From HRBIN30 sp964534275 (lineage in GTDB: Bacteria > Desulfobacterota > Binatia > HRBIN30), in assembly GCA_964534275.1 (NCBI GenBank), contig CAZHQG010000012.1, forward strand, positions 47,650 to 111,649: a DNA stretch of 64,000 bases, in the 5' to 3' direction. This document shows, in pieces, positions 1-8,813 of this stretch. The notes beneath the pieces were generated by a model that was given only the letters and a program-made list of their open reading frames with translations, was not told the DNA's origin and ran no database searches. The number at the start of each line of letters is the position of its first letter. The first letter of the stretch is position 1. A program made the translations under genes and the position numbers.

Positions 1-2905
1 AGTTGCGCGCTACCAGAAGTTCTTCTGCCAGTGCAGCGCGTGCTCGCTCGGCGCTAGCGGCCTCTCCGCGCACACGCGCCAATTCACGCTCCAAAGCCAC
101 CACACGCTCTTCCCACTCGCTCGCACTCCGGTCTTGCGCGCGTGCAGCTTCCGTGCGCGCAGCAGCAAGTTCTTGCTCGAGTTCGACAACCCGAGCACCC
201 AGGCTCTCTGCCTGGGCGGCAAGCAAGGCCCGGTCGGCAAGCTGTTGGCGCAGCTCCGCCAGTTCGCGGCGCAAGGCGTCCGCAACCTGTTCCCGGTGCT
301 GCAATGCTTCCTCTGCGGCCGCGACTTGTTCTTGCAACCGTTGCAACTGTCCAGCGGCAGCCTCGGCATCGCTCCGCACGGCGGCCAGCTCGGCTCGAAG
401 GGCACGCTCGAGCATTTGGGCGTGGTTGCGCTCCTCCGTCGCATCCAAGCGCGCGCGAGTCGCTTCTTCTCGGGCTGCAGCCAACTCCGTTTCTGCCGCG
501 GTGAGCGATTGTTGGAGTGCCTCGACTTGCTGGCGCCAGCGTTCCCGCTCGCTCCGCAGTTCAGACAGTTCCGCTGCGAACTGCGCGCGTTGACGCTCGG
601 CTGCTTGAAGCGATTGCTCGAGTTCCACAAGCCTGGAGACAAGCCGGGCACGTTCTTCGGCGGCTTGGTCCACTTGGCTCTGCCAAAACGCCCGCTCTTC
701 CTGCGCACGGTCCCTTTGCTCTTGGATCTGGAGCTCCAGCGCTTGTCGTGCTTGCTCGGCGGCCTGAATCAGCGCTTCGCGTTGCTCGAGTTCGTGGGCC
801 AAACGTTCGCGGTCTGCCAGCGACTCCGTTAGCCGCTGCCGCAGCTCCTCGACCGCCGCTTGCAAAGCGGTTGTGACTGCGGTGGCACGTTGCAGGTCCG
901 CTTGTGTCCGGCGCAACTCCTCCGCCGTTTGCTCGGCCTGCTGCTGCCACGCCGCTGCTTGGACTCGCAGTTGCTCAAGTTCGAGCTCCGTGGCGGAAGC
1001 TTGAGTTTCCAATTGAGCTCGGAGCGCGGCACGGCCAGCCTCCAGCTCGACCACTTGTCGCCGCAACGCGGCGACCTCCTCGCGCAATGCCTGCCGTTCT
1101 TGCACCGCAGCGGAGCGTGCCTCTTCGACCTGCGCTAAGCGCAACTCCGCTTCCGCCCGACCGGCCGCGGTGGCTTCCAGCTCGCTTCGAAGCCGCTCGA
1201 GCTCTCGCTCCGCTGCACTCCACTGGTTGTGCAATGCTTCCCAAGCCTGTTGGTTTTCCTCGAGCAACCGCTCTTGTTGGGCAACTTGGGAGCGCAACGT
1301 GTCCACGAGGTGCGCAAGGGATTCCACCTGCGCGTGCTCGGAAGCCAACTCGGCGCGCAGCGTCGCGGCAGTGTCGGCCGCACGCTGCCGTTCCTGTTCC
1401 AGGGCGTCCCGCAGAACTTGGTTTTCCGCCATCGCGGCCGCACGGGCAGTTTCGCTATCCGCGAACTGGGCGTGAGTCTCCTCAGCAAGTTGGGCGACGC
1501 GGTCAAGCTCCGCACGCAACTGCTGTAGTTGCTCGGACAGTGCATCCCGCTGCAACGCGACCGCCCGAGCCTCGGCCTCCAGCCGCGCGAGGGCCTTCGT
1601 GCGCTCCGCGAGTTGCTTGCGCGCCTCGGTTGCTTGGGCTTGCCACGCATCGCGGTCTGCCGCGAATGCGGTGCGGTCTTGCTCCGCTGCTTGGCGCAAC
1701 TGCGCAAGTTGCTCTTCGAGAGTCCGGCGGTGCGCATGAAGCGATTCGATCTGAGCTACCAAACGGTCGCGCTCCTCGAACACCGCCAAGGCTAGGGTCT
1801 GCCATTCCGCCAGTTGGGCTTCGACGCTGCCGCTTTGGGAACGGAGCGATTCCCACTCCTTCTGCAGATTCGCAAGCGACTGCTGCAGTATCTGCACGCG
1901 GCTATCGGCCAAACGGGCGGTCCGAGTACGCTCCGCCTCAGCGGCAACCAAGCGATCCTGCAACGCGTTCAGCTCGGCCTGCAGGCGAGCGACTTCTGCC
2001 GCCTTTTCCGCCTCCTGATCGTGCAGTCGCTGCACCAGGTCGTCGCGTTCGCGAACCAGCGAATGATTTTGCAGGGTAAGCTGCCGCAGTCTCGCGTTCG
2101 TGCTCTCGAGTTCCTGCTGAAGAGAGAGGATCTGTTCTTCCCAGCGTCGACGCTCGGCTTCGAAGTCCGCAGATGCAGGCGATGTGGCTTCGGCGGAGCG
2201 ATCCTGCCAGCGGGGCGGCTCGGGAGGCGGCTCTGCGGGTTGCGCCTGTGCAGCGCCTGGGTCGATGATCGCGCCGGCTGCCGCCAACTTGGCCAACGTT
2301 TGCCGTACTTTGCCATCTTCTACGGTTACTGGCTGCGCCGGCGAAGCGGCGCCTTCGGTGTCGCGCAAGACCGGAGCGCATACCAACAACGCCTGACTTA
2401 ACGTGTACAAATCTGCGTCGGAGAACGAGCGGTTCCCCGACGCGAAGAGCAGCACGACACCAGCCGGCTGTTCGTTCTGGAGTACGGGAACCGCCACGAT
2501 GGTCAGCCCTAAGCGACTGACTTCCGCCAGGGCCCGTGGGACAAAAGGATTTTTGTGCGCGGCCGTAATGATGCTGATCCGGTGATTCCGCAGCGAGCGC
2601 AAAGGAATATCCCAGGTACAGGCATCGCCGCCGCCCAGCGCCGCGACCGCTTCGGTATTCAATCCTTCCGCCGCAAGCAACACGAGGCGCTCGCGCCGCG
2701 TTTCATACCCCAACACCGCCACCGCGGTCACGCGCATCGCCTCCGACACGGAGCGGCCCACCTCCGCGGCAAACTCCAGCCGCGGGAGCCGCTTGGCAAA
2801 CAACGCCACAAAACGGTTGCCGAGTCCGCCTAGCGTGCCGGAGGAGCTGCCACGCGGGGGCGGCTGGGATCCCAACAAAGAGTCAGTTTTTGTCGCCGGC
2901 TGCAT
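1..2905 (-). CDS. GAF-domain protein with very long coiled coil (partial, runs off left edge)
   Basis: An open frame begins at ATG 2905 and stays open to base 1, giving about 968 residues with no stop in the window. Residues about 30-175 read as a GAF-like sensory domain (segments such as VTAVAVLGYETRRERLVLLA and AVPVLQNEQPAGVVLLFAS). After a short proline-rich linker, roughly residue 240 onward is continuous Ala/Glu/Arg/Gln/Leu coiled coil. No membrane segment or signal peptide is seen. Because the coil is so GC-rich and repetitive, the other frames also carry long spurious openings on both strands; the heptad pattern identifies this frame. The missing C-terminus could hold an output domain, so function stays open: a cytoplasmic scaffold or sensor is plausible. 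Confidence 0.82.
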   Translation of the reverse strand, partial: MQPATKTDSLLGSQPPPRGSSSGTLGGLGNRFVALFAKRLPRLEFAAEVGRSVSEAMRVTAVAVLGYETRRERLVLLAAEGLNTEAVAALGGGDACTWDIPLRSLRNHRISIITAAHKNPFVPRALAEVSRLGLTIVAVPVLQNEQPAGVVLLFASGNRSFSDADLYTLSQALLVCAPVLRDTEGAASPAQPVTVEDGKVRQTLAKLAAAGAIIDPGAAQAQPAEPPPEPPRWQDRSAEATSPASADFEAERRRWEEQILSLQQELESTNARLRQLTLQNHSLVRERDDLVQRLHDQEAEKAAEVARLQAELNALQDRLVAAEAERTRTARLADSRVQILQQSLANLQKEWESLRSQSGSVEAQLAEWQTLALAVFEERDRLVAQIESLHAHRRTLEEQLAQLRQAAEQDRTAFAADRDAWQAQATEARKQLAERTKALARLEAEARAVALQRDALSEQLQQLRAELDRVAQLAEETHAQFADSETARAAAMAENQVLRDALEQERQRAADTAATLRAELASEHAQVESLAHLVDTLRSQVAQQERLLEENQQAWEALHNQWSAAERELERLRSELEATAAGRAEAELRLAQVEEARSAAVQERQALREEVAALRRQVVELEAGRAALRAQLETQASATELELEQLRVQAAAWQQQAEQTAEELRRTQADLQRATAVTTALQAAVEELRQRLTESLADRERLAHELEQREALIQAAEQARQALELQIQEQRDRAQEERAFWQSQVDQAAEERARLVSRLVELEQSLQAAERQRAQFAAELSELRSERERWRQQVEALQQSLTAAETELAAAREEATRARLDATEERNHAQMLERALRAELAAVRSDAEAAAGQLQRLQEQVAAAEEALQHREQVADALRRELAELRQQLADRALLAAQAESLGARVVELEQELAAARTEAARAQDRSASEWEERVVALERELARVRGEAASAERARAALAEELLVARN

Positions 2906-3187
2906 TGTCGTGCACTTTCCTCACCCGACGCGCAAAGCCTGGCCCATTCGAGTTTTGTCTCTCGTTCGCGAACAGAACCGTCATACTCGGGGCAGACGCC
3001 AGGCGCGCAAGAGCCGTACCAGAACAGTGTCACTCGTTCTGGCTAGCCGGCTTTCGTACCGCGCCGCACGACCAGGAGGTGCAAACTTGTCACACGCTAC
3101 ATTTGCACGCCCACAGCGGCCTTCACCGGAACGCGATCGGTGGAGGTGGCCAAACTGGAGGCTCGGGAAAAGCTCGCGCGGGGCAAG

Positions 3188-3466
3188 TCAAAGCAGCAAA
3201 AGAATCGAGCCGAGTGCGCCTCCGAGCACGACGACCACGAATAACACTGCCGTGGCAGCTTCTTCCCACTTGGAGGGCTCGCGCGATTCCTTTCGAACGG
3301 CTGAGGGTTGGGCCTCTTCCAGCGACGCGAACGTCTCGGAACGCTCTGCTACCGGCGCCCTCGGTGGCGCAACTGCTTGACGCCCTCCACACGCAGCTTG
3401 AAGTACGAGGCAGATCACCCCGAGCACACACACGGCCAGGCGGATTGCGGACAACGAGCCAGTCAT
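3188..3466 (-). CDS. small membrane protein with two hydrophobic ends
   Basis: A 92-residue frame from ATG 3466. The N-terminus (residues about 6-27) is a signal-like hydrophobic stretch ending in LQAACGG, which resembles a lipobox but has Gln at -3 and so is imperfect. The middle is polar and charged. The last 25 residues are a strong membrane segment (VLFVVVVLGGALGSILLLL). The frame continues upstream into the tRNA-Ala gene, so the internal ATG was chosen. No family is recognised. It lies just downstream of tRNA-Ala on the same strand and could be read from the same promoter. Confidence 0.5.
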   Translation of the reverse strand: MTGSLSAIRLAVCVLGVICLVLQAACGGRQAVAPPRAPVAERSETFASLEEAQPSAVRKESREPSKWEEAATAVLFVVVVLGGALGSILLLL

Positions 3467-3514
3467 TTGTTCGTTCCACCCATCCGCGCGCCAAGTTCTT
3501 CCCTGGGGGAAAAG

Positions 3515-3587
3515 TGGAGCTGAGCGGAGTCGAACCGCCGACCTCCTGAATGCCATTCAGGCGCTCTCCCAACTGAGCTACAGCCCC
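3515..3587 (-). tRNA. tRNA-Ala (anticodon GGC)
   Basis: Read on the minus strand this folds as a full cloverleaf of 73 nt. The acceptor stem GGGGCTG pairs with CAGCTCC with one G-U. The D-arm is TAGCTCAGTTGGGAGAGC, and the anticodon stem CCTGA/TCAGG closes a loop ATGGCAT with anticodon GGC. The T-arm contains GGTTCGACTCC. Discriminator base is A. The 3' CCA is not encoded. Confidence 0.95.
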
Positions 3588-3652
3588 ACAAGGCCACCTC
3601 GAACTTGCCGCGCCTTCCTAGCCCAAAGAGTCAACGCGAGCAACCGCACTCC

Positions 3653-4315
3653 TCAGGTGGATTCCGCGGGACGCCACATCCGCCAAACGGGAACCTCAAG
3701 GCAACGAAAAGTCCCTACGCATCGGAAACCGTGCTGGGCGTAAAAGCGCACGTTCTCCTCGCGAGCGGTCTCGAGGTATGCTGGGAGTTTGCGCCGTACG
3801 CACCGAATACCGTACTCGAGGAGCGCGCTACCTAACCCACGACGCTGAAAGGCAGGGTCGACTCCCAAAGTCCGCACGTACAAGAAAGGCTGGAGCGGCA
3901 GATGGCGTCCGATCGTGCGAGCAGCCTCTGCTCCGCGCTGCGCGCTCGCCCAACCAATGTGCCACAAACTGCGGAGGGAAAACCACGTATCGGGACGGGC
4001 TTCCAACCGGGCCCCAGGATAGGAAACCAGCACGAGGCCAGCGATGTTGCCGTTCCCCGAACGGGCCACCCAACCTGGATGCGGCGACAGGCAATGTGCC
4101 CGTAAGGACAACCGAAAACTCCAGAGCATTTTTTCCTCGCGGCGGCTCTCAGGTTGGCCACAAATGGCTCGCACGAGAGGATCCTCCGCAAATGCCCGCA
4201 CTAACATCGCGGCCGCTTGCCGTTCGTCCTGCCAAGCGAGCGGTTGCACCCGCCAGTCGCTACCCGTCGCGAAGTTCGACGTATCGGGATCCGTCCTTGC
4301 CAGGTGTGCGGACAT
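3653..4315 (-). CDS. GNAT-family N-acetyltransferase
   Basis: A 220-residue protein of the GCN5-related acetyltransferase fold, transferring acetyl from acetyl-CoA to an unknown amine. The acetyl-CoA-binding motif A is visible near residues 160-180: VRTLGVDPAFQRRGLGSAL, with the R-x-x-G-x-G core QRRGLGS. A late segment NVRFYAQHGF matches the usual beta5-alpha5 region. The ATG at 4315 was preferred to a TTG three codons upstream. It is a monocistronic gene, divergent from the kinase that follows. The substrate cannot be inferred. Confidence 0.8.
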   Translation of the reverse strand: MSAHLARTDPDTSNFATGSDWRVQPLAWQDERQAAAMLVRAFAEDPLVRAICGQPESRREEKMLWSFRLSLRAHCLSPHPGWVARSGNGNIAGLVLVSYPGARLEARPDTWFSLRSLWHIGWASAQRGAEAARTIGRHLPLQPFLYVRTLGVDPAFQRRGLGSALLEYGIRCVRRKLPAYLETAREENVRFYAQHGFRCVGTFRCLEVPVWRMWRPAEST

Positions 4316-4588
4316 CGCACCCAATAGCGTATCCCCTTCGCGCTCCGTTCCACAAGCGGTTTTCCGAAACGGCCGATGGGACGCTTCTGAGCGTTAGAAG
4401 CCCGAGCAAGACCCTGCCCTACTGACAAGAGCACGTGGGGGCAATGGTCGCGATCATTCGCCGGTGAGGGTCATGAAATTGACATTCTGTCGAACGCCTG
4501 GCATTGGCAGCTATTGGCCCAGCGTCACGGTGTCCCGTGACGGGGACAAGTGGTTTAGGGAACGTTCTATGCTGGGTTGGGCGGCACT

Positions 4589-5858
4589 ATGAGAAGGCTT
4601 GTGGCCACAGAGGGCATGCCGGCGCGTCTGATTCTGCTGCGCTGGGTGCTGGTGTTGGCCACCGTGTATCTCGTGTGGTTCAGCAATCGGAGCGGACCGA
4701 TTCCGTGGGTGGTGCCCGTGTACATTCTGGCGTACCTGTTGTCCACTCCGCTCGTCCACGCGTTCGTCCGGCGCCACGCGTTCGACCGACGGGTGCTCAC
4801 AGGGCTCGTAGCGTTCGATGTTTGCTGGGTGAGCGTCGGGCTCCTCCTTGGTGCATCGGGAGCAAGTCGATTTCTACCCTGTGGTATTCCTGACGTTGTT
4901 TATCGCCGCTGTCGCACTGGATCTTCGAGGCGCCGTGGCCGCTGCGGTGCTTCTGGGCTCGGTGCATCTTGCAACCGCCGCAGCGAGTTTGCCTGGCGCG
5001 CTGTGGACCCGACCGGAGGAGCTGTTGCGGCTTCCGTTCTTGCTGGCTGCCGCTTCCTTCTTTGGGTATCTCTGCCAGCAACAGCGCCGCCGCGCGCGGC
5101 GGGAACATCAGTTGCGGCGCCAGCGAGAACGGCTGGAAGCGCTTGCTGCAGCAGCGCATGACATTCGCAGTCCGCTGGCCAACGTCGTCACCCTGACGGA
5201 AATGGTTTTGGAGGGCGACGCCGGACCGCTGACCGAGGAGCAGCGCGACCTCATCGAGCGTGCCCATGCAGACTTGTGGCGCGTAGTCCGGCGGGCAACC
5301 AATTTGATGGACGCTGCTCGCCTGGATAACCAAGCGCTACCGTTCGAGTTCGAAACCGTGGATCTGGCTCAGGTGGTCGAAGAAGTTGTCGGTTCGATGG
5401 GTTCTGCTGCGCGCATCCGAAAAGTGCGCCTGCAACTGGAACGTGTCGCCGAGGAGACCCTGGTCAAAGCCGACCGGGCGCAACTCGAGCGGGTGGTGAG
5501 CAATCTCTTGGACAACGCGATCAAGTACTCGCCCGTTCGTGGCGAGATTCGCCTCCGCGTTTCCAATCCGCGTGTTGGCTGGGTCGTCGTGGAAGTGATC
5601 GACCAAGGTCCAGGGATCCCTCAGGAAGAGCGTGCCTCGCTGTTTCGCCCGTACACACGGATGCACGCTGGCCCGCCGCTCTCCGGTAGTGGGCTCGGGT
5701 TGTACATCGTGCGCAAAATTGTCGAGGGCCACCGTGGAACGGTGACCTCAGAGTCCGGCCCCAGCGGTGGGACCTGCGCCCGCGTCATGCTGCCACTCGC
5801 TAAAGTGGCAAACCCGACCGACCACCGTCCAGCGAAACCTGTGGCCAGCGCAGGTTGA
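4589..5858 (+). CDS. membrane sensor histidine kinase with an apparent frameshift
   Basis: Two overlapping frames together make one HisKA-type kinase of about 422 residues. The first (from ATG 4589) encodes membrane helices (LILLRWVLVLATVYLVW, WVVPVYILAYLL) up to about base 4858. The second continues from about 4860 with more helices, then the DHp helix with phosphoacceptor LAAAAHDIRSPLANV and an HATPase_c domain: N-box NLLDNAIKYSP, D-box DQGPGIP, G-box GSGLGLYIV. Dropping one G from the GGG run at 4858-4860 joins the frames as GAS-EQVDFYP. If that base is real, only a soluble-kinase part from TTG 4848 would be made. No response regulator lies beside it. Confidence 0.75.
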
Positions 5859-5870
5859 TGCATGTAGCCG

Positions 5871-7013
5871 CTACCGGCCACGCTGGTGCAGCAAGCTGGT
5901 CACTGCGGCTAGGAAGCGTTCCACGTCGTCCGCGTTGTTGTAAAAATGCGGCGCCACCCGGATCCCCCCCTCGCGCACGCGAACGATAAAACCCATTTCG
6001 TTGAGCTGCCTCACGAAAACCTCAGGATCGGCATGCACGCGAAAGACCACGATGCCTGAGCGCGCGTCGTCCTCCCATGGGCTCACAATTTCCGCACCCA
6101 GAGATCGAAGACCTGTTGCGAAGCGTTCGGTGACCGCTGAAATACGGCCCCAAACTTCATCCATGCCCACTTCGAGCAAGAGCTCGACCGCTGCGCCCAA
6201 AGCATGGATGCCGAGGTGGGGCAAAGTACCAGATTCGAACTTGAGGGCATCGCGTCGGGGTTCGAAGTGATAAGGCAGATACGTGTCCGCATCGTCGACA
6301 CTTTTCCAGCCTTGCAACACCGAGCTTAGCTGCTCGACGACCCGATCCGACACGTAGAGAAAACCGCAGCCTTCGGGAGCCAGGAGCCACTTGTGGCCAC
6401 CCACCGCCAGGCAGTCGATTCCCGCTCGCTCCACGTTCAAGGGAATTGCCCCCACGCCCTGAATTCCGTCCACACAAAAAAGCCACCCCCGCGCGTGACA
6501 CAACTCGGCCAAGCTCGCCAAGTCGTTGCGTGCGCCAGTAAGCCAGTCGACAAAGCTCACAGCCACAACACGCGTGCGGGCATCCGCAGCAGCAACGACG
6601 TCATCGGGTCGCACGCGCCCGTTGCGGCGCGGAATCAAGCGGGTGGCCACTCCGCGGGCCTGCAACGCAAACCACGGGTACACGTTCGATGGATATTCTC
6701 TGTCCACAGCAATGACGTTGTCCCCCTCTCGCCAAGGCAACCCCGCGGCAACGAGGGACAAGCCTTCCGAGGTGTTTTTCACGAACGCAATTTCGTGCGC
6801 ACGCGCGCCGATCAAATCCGCGCAGCGGGCACGCACCTGCTCGCTGCGTTCTTCCCACCACTGGTTGCGTCGTGGATCGATCCGCAAGGCGCTTTCCAAG
6901 AACGCAGATACAGCCGCCTGCACACGAAGCGAGATTGGCGACACCCCAGCGTGATTGAGGTGCACCAACTGCTCGGTTACGGGAAACAAGGTCCGCCAGC
7001 GATTTTCCGTCAT
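5871..7013 (-). CDS. class V PLP-dependent aminotransferase (cysteine desulfurase/isopenicillin-N-epimerase-like)
   Basis: A 380-residue fold-type I PLP enzyme. The Schiff-base lysine is K208 in AVGGHKWLLAPEG, and the pyridine-N-binding aspartate is D182 in FCVDGIQGVGA. The N-terminal LNHAGVSPIS and the KNTSEGLSL segment fit the family of cysteine desulfurase, kynureninase and isopenicillin-N-epimerase-like proteins. There is no IscS-type mobile Cys loop that I can recognise, so a sulfur-carrier role is not supported. The start at ATG 7013 leaves a 53-base divergent gap to the pseudouridine synthase; a start nine codons upstream is possible. It converges with the kinase gene, 12 bases apart. 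Confidence 0.8.
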   Translation of the reverse strand: MTENRWRTLFPVTEQLVHLNHAGVSPISLRVQAAVSAFLESALRIDPRRNQWWEERSEQVRARCADLIGARAHEIAFVKNTSEGLSLVAAGLPWREGDNVIAVDREYPSNVYPWFALQARGVATRLIPRRNGRVRPDDVVAAADARTRVVAVSFVDWLTGARNDLASLAELCHARGWLFCVDGIQGVGAIPLNVERAGIDCLAVGGHKWLLAPEGCGFLYVSDRVVEQLSSVLQGWKSVDDADTYLPYHFEPRRDALKFESGTLPHLGIHALGAAVELLLEVGMDEVWGRISAVTERFATGLRSLGAEIVSPWEDDARSGIVVFRVHADPEVFVRQLNEMGFIVRVREGGIRVAPHFYNNADDVERFLAAVTSLLHQRGR

Positions 7014-7066
7014 GGATGCAGTACCTACCTTCTCGAGCAACCAAGACCAAGTCGATGGAGAATCAG

Positions 7067-8050
7067 ATGGACCCTCAAAAACCTTTCCAATCGATTCCAG
7101 TCACTGCGGAACATGAAGGCGAGCGTCTCGACGCCTTCGTCGCCGAGGTGCTTCCGGCTTTGTCTCGGCGGGCCGTTCGAGAGGCAATCCGGTGCGGGCA
7201 GGTTATGGTCAACGGCCGCCGCCTCGGCAAAGGCTACCGGGTCCGCGCCGGCGACGTCGTGGAAGTTGCCATGGAGCTTTCGGCGGCGGAGAAACTCCAA
7301 CCGAACCCGGAATTACCTGTCAGCATTCTCTACACCGACGAGCATCTCGTTGTGGTGAACAAGCCAGCAGGCTTACCGAGCCACGCGTTGCGGCCATACG
7401 AGCGCAACACCGTCGCCAACTTTCTCCTCGCACATTTTCCGGAAATGGCTGCGCTGTCGCACGCCGGACTCGAAGCAGGACTGGTACACCGGCTGGATAC
7501 GGATACGTCTGGAGCGTTGCTCGCTGCTCGTACGGCAGAGGCCCGGGCGGCGATGCGTGCGCAGTTTGCCGCACACGCCGTACGGAAGGAGTACATCGCT
7601 CTGGTCGCAGGAAGTGTTTGCGAACCTGGCACCGTTCAGTTTCCTTTGACACACGACCCGCACACTCCCGGGAAAGTCAGGATCGCGCAAGGCGAAGAGG
7701 GCCGTGAAGCAACAACCTACTTCTGGCCATTAGAACGCTACCAGGAGTACACGCTCCTCCGCGTGGAAATCCGCACTGGAGTACTGCACCAAATTCGCGC
7801 CCACTTGGCGGCGATCGGCCACCCGATCATAGGCGATCGTCTTTACGGTTCGGCGCATGCAGATCTGGCGCGCCAATTTCTGCACGCCACGCGGCTGGTG
7901 TTCCAGCACCCAATGACAGGCCGCCAGTTCCAGGTGAGTGCACCTTTGCCCGAGGACCTCGAAGACGTTCTCCGCCGGTTGCGTCGACACGAACGGGAAC
8001 TCTATCGTGCGAGCCGGCCACGCCGTCGCCAGCTCGCGCGCCGCCGTTAG
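7067..8050 (+). CDS. RluA/RluD-family RNA pseudouridine synthase
   Basis: A 327-residue enzyme that isomerises uridine to pseudouridine in rRNA or tRNA. The N-terminal S4 RNA-binding domain spans about residues 19-70 (LSRRAVREAIRCGQVMVNG). The catalytic domain holds the family signature GLVHRLDTDTSG with catalytic Asp144. The start at ATG 7067 has GGAG six bases upstream; another ATG lies four codons earlier. The C-terminus ends in a basic tail (RASRPRRRQLARRR). Exact target (RluD, RluC or RluA type) cannot be settled by eye; the S4 domain argues against plain RluA. Confidence 0.87.
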   Translation: MDPQKPFQSIPVTAEHEGERLDAFVAEVLPALSRRAVREAIRCGQVMVNGRRLGKGYRVRAGDVVEVAMELSAAEKLQPNPELPVSILYTDEHLVVVNKPAGLPSHALRPYERNTVANFLLAHFPEMAALSHAGLEAGLVHRLDTDTSGALLAARTAEARAAMRAQFAAHAVRKEYIALVAGSVCEPGTVQFPLTHDPHTPGKVRIAQGEEGREATTYFWPLERYQEYTLLRVEIRTGVLHQIRAHLAAIGHPIIGDRLYGSAHADLARQFLHATRLVFQHPMTGRQFQVSAPLPEDLEDVLRRLRRHERELYRASRPRRRQLARRR

Positions 8051-8062
8051 AGAGGGAAACCT

Positions 8063-8428
8063 TCAGGCCGCGACTTGTTTGCCTTTGCTCTTCGCCTTGG
8101 CGCAGGCGGCGCACATGTTGCGCTGGTTGTTCGGATCTTCGACCAAACCTTCGTCCAGGTTATGGCAGATCTTTTTGCACTCGAAGCAGATGAAGTAGAT
8201 GCCGTCGATGGTCTTGTTGATTCGCTCTCGGTTCAAAATGCGCCCTTTAAGCTTTTCGATGCGAATACCAAGAAGCTCCTCGTACTGGCGTTTAATTTTC
8301 CGGCGCCCCGCTTCGTCTTTTGGTAGGCCCTCTTCTTCGCTCTCGCCCGCCAGCTCCGGATCGAGCAGCCGCAAATTCTTCTTTGCACGGCTCTTCGCGG
8401 TTTTGGTTTTTTTCGACGTCCGTGCCAT
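8063..8428 (-). CDS. small zinc-ribbon protein, lysine-rich
   Basis: 121 residues starting at ATG 8428, with AGGAGG five bases upstream. The N-terminal third is very basic (ARTSKKTKTAKSRAKK); a central helix-rich charged stretch follows. The C-terminus has two CxxC pairs, CFECKKIC and MCAACAKAKSK, that would bind one zinc. No named family is recognised. Features are those of an RNA- or DNA-binding factor, but this is inference. Its upstream neighbour on the same strand is another tiny Cys-rich protein, 30 bases away, suggesting a two-gene unit. It converges with the pseudouridine synthase. Confidence 0.68.
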   Translation of the reverse strand: MARTSKKTKTAKSRAKKNLRLLDPELAGESEEEGLPKDEAGRRKIKRQYEELLGIRIEKLKGRILNRERINKTIDGIYFICFECKKICHNLDEGLVEDPNNQRNMCAACAKAKSKGKQVAA

Positions 8429-8458
8429 GCGCACCTCCTGTTGCGTTACGCGATTTGC

Positions 8459-8626
8459 TTAACGCGTTCTTCGCGTATACCCGCAGTTTTTGTCGCACAC
8501 CCAGAAAAACCCGTGCGGCCCAAAGCCGGTGAATTTCACCACGCGCACATCGGCGCCGCAGTTCGGGCAGGAGCGTTTTTCTTGCACGCCCCCTTTTTCT
8601 GCTGTCTTTGCCTTCTTCTCTGCCAT
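8459..8626 (-). CDS. very small zinc-ribbon protein (55 residues)
   Basis: The frame runs from ATG 8626 with GGAGG eight bases upstream. After a basic leader (MAEKKAKTAEKGG) the body is a compact treble-Cys fold: CPNCGADV, then GFFWVCDKNCGYTRR. The four cysteines in CxxC...CxxxC arrangement would hold one zinc. The size and Cys spacing resemble small topoisomerase-type or ribosomal-type zinc ribbons, without a clear family. It precedes the lysine-rich zinc-ribbon gene, and both have strong ribosome-binding sites. Confidence 0.65.
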   Translation of the reverse strand: MAEKKAKTAEKGGVQEKRSCPNCGADVRVVKFTGFGPHGFFWVCDKNCGYTRRTR

Positions 8627-8813
8627 GGGGGGAACCTCCAAAGAGCCTGCCAGTTAGTTCGGCAAACCTCGTCCGTAACTCAGCCGGGCGTCAGCGATTC
8701 GCCAATTCGAGCGTGGGACACAGAACGCCGACACGGCGCTACGCGTTAGCCAAGCGCCCCAATCGAGTCAACAAGGGTTCGACTCACGGGACGTACGCGG
8801 AAACACAACGCTG

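Noticed and set aside
1..2905. Many long open frames on both strands in the left region
   Set aside because: They are Arg/Ser/Pro-rich shadows of one coiled-coil gene on the minus strand; only that frame has heptad structure.
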